Assembly (NCBI GenBank): GCA_041484525.1
Contig: JBGPHT010000002.1
Span: 57,932-121,931 of the forward strand
Origin: JBGPHT01 sp041484525
Lineage (GTDB): Bacteria; Acidobacteriota; Terriglobia; Bryobacterales; Bryobacteraceae
Length of the DNA stretch: 64,000 bases
Reading direction: 5' to 3'
Shown here: piece by piece, positions 61,709 through 64,000 of the stretch
How positions within the stretch are numbered: position 1 is the first letter of the stretch
How the letters are laid out: every line of letters begins with the position of its first letter
Position numbers and translations under genes: made by a program
The notes under the pieces: model-generated
Told to the model about the DNA's origin: nothing
Database searches by the model: none
The model's input: the letters and a program-made list of their open reading frames with translations, nothing else

Positions 61709-62830
61709 CTCTACTCAAATCCCTGGTCCTTGTCCTGATCCCAGCCACCCTCTGCGCCGCCGACCTCCCGAAACAGACAGTGGGACACTACCAAATAACC
61801 CTGCGCCTTCCACCCGACGGCCTCTACGCCCGCGAAGAAGCGCAGATCGAATTCCGCATCGAGGATACAGCGCGTTCCGATCCGCTGACCGGATTCGCCC
61901 CCGTCATTCGCGCCTCCCCCGACGCCATGATCGACATGCCCGAGATGCCCGCCATGGCGAAATTCTCCGAGACCGCTCACGCTGAAGGCGTCCCCGGCGA
62001 TTACGGAATCCATCCGACCTTCGCGCACGGCGGCGCCTACCGCTTGCGCATCATCACTCATCCACCAGGCGGAGACGCATTCCCTGTCGAGTTCCCGCTC
62101 ACCGTGCTCGATGCCGAACAGGCCAGCAAGCGCAAGCCGCAGCCGCCGCGGTACACCATGGACGTGTCAGCCCAGCCCAGGAAACCGAAGGCCGGCGAGC
62201 CCGCGGAACTCCGCCTCACAGTCCGCGACCGCGACAATGGAAACGCCGTCGTGACTTCGTTCGAGACGGTACACGAAGCGCTGCTGCACCTGGTCGTAGT
62301 CCGCCGCGACCTCTCACGTTTCGCTCACGAACACCCCGCGCTCGATCCCGACGGCACCTTCCACCTGACCTATACGTTTACAGCAGGCGGCGAATACCGC
62401 CTGTTCGCCGATCTCGCGCCGAAAGGCGCCGGCGGCCAAATCCTGGCGGCGAAGCTCTCGGTGGCCGGGCCCGAAGGCGCCGGCTTCGACATCCGGAACA
62501 CCGATGCGCCGCGCACTCGCCAGGCGGGGGACTGCTCCGTGAACATGGGTGAGCCTCCCTGCCCTCGCGTAAGACCGTCCGCGTCCTTTTCACGCTCAAT
62601 CCGGAGTGCAGCCTGGAACCGTACCTGGGCGCGATGGGTCACCTGATGCTGGTGCACGAAGACGCGCGTCCACCTTCGTGCATTCCCACCCGGACGAAGA
62701 ATCGGGTAGCACGCTGCGTTTCCTGGCGCGATTCCCCAAACCCGGGCTTTACCGCGGGTGGCTCCAGTTCCGCCGCAACGGACAAGTGTGGACCGCCGAC
62801 TTTCTGCTGCGCGCGGAGGCGGACCGGTGA
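61705..62830 (+). pseudogene. secreted YtkA/FixH-like protein, paralogue of 40792-41649, frameshifted twice
   Basis: GTG 61705 gives a signal peptide (LLKSLVLVLIPATLCAA) and beta domains with IDMPEMPAMAKF, then HLVVVRRDLSRFAHEHPAL. The frame fails at about 62552-62563; the next frame supplies RKTVRVLFTLNPECSLEPYL and HLMLVHEDA, and after an extra CG at about 62665-62668 a third frame gives STFVHSHPDEESGS and ends at TGA 62830. Joined, the protein aligns with the second half of 40792-41649 (RKTMLFF...IHSHPF). Three open segments are still well conserved, so the lesions are recent or artefactual. Confidence 0.7.
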
Positions 62831-63900
62831 AGCGCATCCTGGTAGCCTGCCTGGTGTGCGCGTTAGCCTGCGTGGCGCACGAAGGCGGGATGAAGAATCG
62901 CAAGCCGACCAAAGCCGAAGCCGACCTCAAGCGCGCCCGCGAAGCGCTCTCCGCCGCCATCCGCAAGCTCACCGCCCAAGGCCGCTACACCTGCTGCGTC
63001 AAACCCTCCTGCTCGCTGTGCGCGCGCGTCAACGGCTCCTGCAACTGCGCGGCGAACGTCCAGGCCGGACTGGGCTCTTGCGGCGAATGCTACGCGGGAT
63101 GGAAGGCGGGACGCGGCACCGTGAAGGGCATCGACGCGAAATCCGTTTCGCTCTTGACCGCCGACCATCAAGCCTGCCCCAGGCCCGCCGATCCTTCCAC
63201 CGCACCCGTCGCCGAGATCAAGGAGGCCGCCGATGCCCTGCTGCGCGCCAAGCGAATCCTGGTCGGCGAAAAGCGGTTCGCCTGCTGCATTCGCGGCGGC
63301 TGCGGCCAGTGCGCGCACGAAGCGAGCTGTCCCTGCGGCGCCGATCTGGCATCGAAAAAGCGCGGCGTGTGCGGCGATTGCCTGGACCGCTGGAGGGCCG
63401 GCCTAGGCTCCTTCGACGGCATCGACGCGGCTGAAGTCATGCTCGCGCTGCCCGATGCCGACATGGATAGCATGCGGCCCCTTGGCGGAATGGCCGGCCC
63501 ATGGTACGCCTCCGGCACCAGCCAGACGCCGGGTGCGGCGCCCATGGACATGATCTCCCGTCCGCTCGGCGGATGGACTCTGATGGCGAGCGGCGAGTTC
63601 TTCGGCATCTACAGCAATCAAACCGGACCGCGCGGCCGCGACAAGATTTTCTCCACCAACTGGGCGATGCTGATGGCTTCGCATCGCGCCGGTCCGGGCA
63701 CCCTCACCGTACGCGCCATGCTGAGCGCGGAGCCCGCCACCATCACCGGCCGCCGTTATCCGCTGCTGTTCGCGACTGGTGAAACGGCCTACGGCGTTCC
63801 CATCATCAATGGCCAGCATCCGCACGATTTCGTCATGGAGCTGGCGGCGTCGTATAAAATCCGCCTAGCAGCCTGTGGTAATAGTCGCGAAAACATGTGA
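62827..63900 (+). CDS. Cys-rich metal-associated protein, 3' end disrupted by IS
   Basis: GTG 62827 overlaps the previous stop (GTGA). The product has a signal peptide (KRILVACLVCALACVA). Two homologous Cys clusters follow, YTCCVKPSCSLCARVNGSCN (residues about 52-71, then CGECY) and FACCIRGGCGQCAHEASCPC (about 150-169, then CGDCL). A C-terminal segment begins ADMDSMRPLGGMAGPWYASG and runs to GQHPHDFVMELAASY. Related proteins I remember continue for several hundred residues as an outer-membrane-type barrel; here the frame ends at 63900, within sequence belonging to an insertion element. Truncated product likely non-functional at its C-terminus. Confidence 0.65.
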   Translation: MKRILVACLVCALACVAHEGGMKNRKPTKAEADLKRAREALSAAIRKLTAQGRYTCCVKPSCSLCARVNGSCNCAANVQAGLGSCGECYAGWKAGRGTVKGIDAKSVSLLTADHQACPRPADPSTAPVAEIKEAADALLRAKRILVGEKRFACCIRGGCGQCAHEASCPCGADLASKKRGVCGDCLDRWRAGLGSFDGIDAAEVMLALPDADMDSMRPLGGMAGPWYASGTSQTPGAAPMDMISRPLGGWTLMASGEFFGIYSNQTGPRGRDKIFSTNWAMLMASHRAGPGTLTVRAMLSAEPATITGRRYPLLFATGETAYGVPIINGQHPHDFVMELAASYKIRLAACGNSRENM

Positions 63901-64000
63901 CCTAGCGAATGTTCTGGGCGTCTATACTGCATGGCCATGGGAACCCGCAAGAAACGGGAGCGACAGGAAGATCTCTGGGTCGTCAGCAGCGAGGTCGTGG
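63868..64000 (+). mobile_element. left end of an insertion sequence (continues beyond window)
   Basis: The coding pattern of the Cys-rich gene stops making sense at about 63860-63870, and a transposase start follows at 63937. The exact IS boundary is estimated from where the host protein loses its pattern; the terminal inverted repeat and target duplication cannot be checked without the right end. Confidence 0.55.
63937..64000 (+). CDS. transposase N-terminus (IS1182/IS5-like), partial
   Basis: From ATG 63937 (ATG 63931 also in frame) the sequence reads MGTRKKRERQEDLWVVSSEV and is cut by the window edge. This matches the N-terminus of transposases starting 'MGxRKxxxxQxxLW', which I recall as IS1182/IS5-type DDE enzymes. 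Only 21 residues are visible, so family assignment is tentative. Confidence 0.55.
   Translation, partial: MGTRKKRERQEDLWVVSSEVV

Noticed and set aside
61491..61748. Possible short gene or RNA antisense to the NHL 3' end
   Set aside because: No tRNA fold or start signal; only a shadow frame.

Overview
The window looks like chromosomal DNA of an Acidobacteriota bacterium of the Solibacter/Bryobacter type. The signs are: high GC; a PadR regulator overlapping a large MacB/FtsX-type permease with the acidobacterial 'duplicated orphan permease' (ADOP) N-terminus; four secreted proteins that end in the same beta-rich C-terminal domain (TIGR03437-like, common in Solibacter); many Sec and Tat signal peptides; and many oversized secreted proteins. 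I see no rRNA, tRNA, CRISPR array, replication origin or complete prophage. All family names come from recognising motifs; no database search was run.

Layout. 0-0.8 kb: remains of a VapC-like toxin region. 0.8-5.6 kb (minus strand): a Tat-exported, three-subunit molybdenum aldehyde oxidoreductase of PaoABC/YagTSR type, a small Cys-rich protein and a DUF1326-like protein. 5.7-15.6 kb: aldo/keto reductase, secreted hydrolase, a frameshifted secreted nuclease, a lipoprotein, an XRE regulator with a partner, a zinc-finger/HTH protein, a YdjM-type membrane protein and an orphan HPt protein. 15.8-18.9 kb: PadR-ADOP with a candidate operator. 18.9-23.4 kb: IscU-like scaffold, a seven-domain hybrid kinase and homogentisate dioxygenase. 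23.6-26.9 kb: a small accessory island (unknown gene, excisionase-like HTH, Vgb-like propeller, small Ala/Lys protein, nested palindromes). 27.1-29.9 kb: an NtrC/NtrY-type two-component pair. 29.9-37.7 kb: a TonB protein with a JAB-like N-terminus, a zinc-ribbon/lectin-fold protein coupled to a TPR protein, and an M14 carboxypeptidase. 37.8-42.2 kb: an NHL-repeat protein, a metal-binding lipoprotein-like protein and three gene remnants. 42.2-54.5 kb: an oxidative/hydrolytic cluster with two copies of a tandem pair of Tat-exported FMN alpha-hydroxy-acid dehydrogenase-like proteins, an amidohydrolase, a bicupin, a pentaheme cytochrome, a lactonase and an esterase. 54.6-63.9 kb: a SWIM-SNF2 helicase, a GH5-like glycosidase, an NHL protein and a Cys-rich metal-associated operon cut at its 3' end by an insertion sequence that runs off the window.

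Two themes stand out. First, many genes are translationally coupled by 4-nt GTGA overlaps. Second, the window holds an unusual number of indel frameshifts and 3'-terminal gene fragments (about 10.49, 40.6, 41.8, 42.1, 44.2, 47.4, 48.0, 50.2, 62.56 and 62.67 kb). These mean either real gene decay or residual indel errors in the assembly. The strongest candidate for unusual biology is the duplicated pair of flavoproteins in which one partner keeps, and the other has lost, the catalytic histidine.
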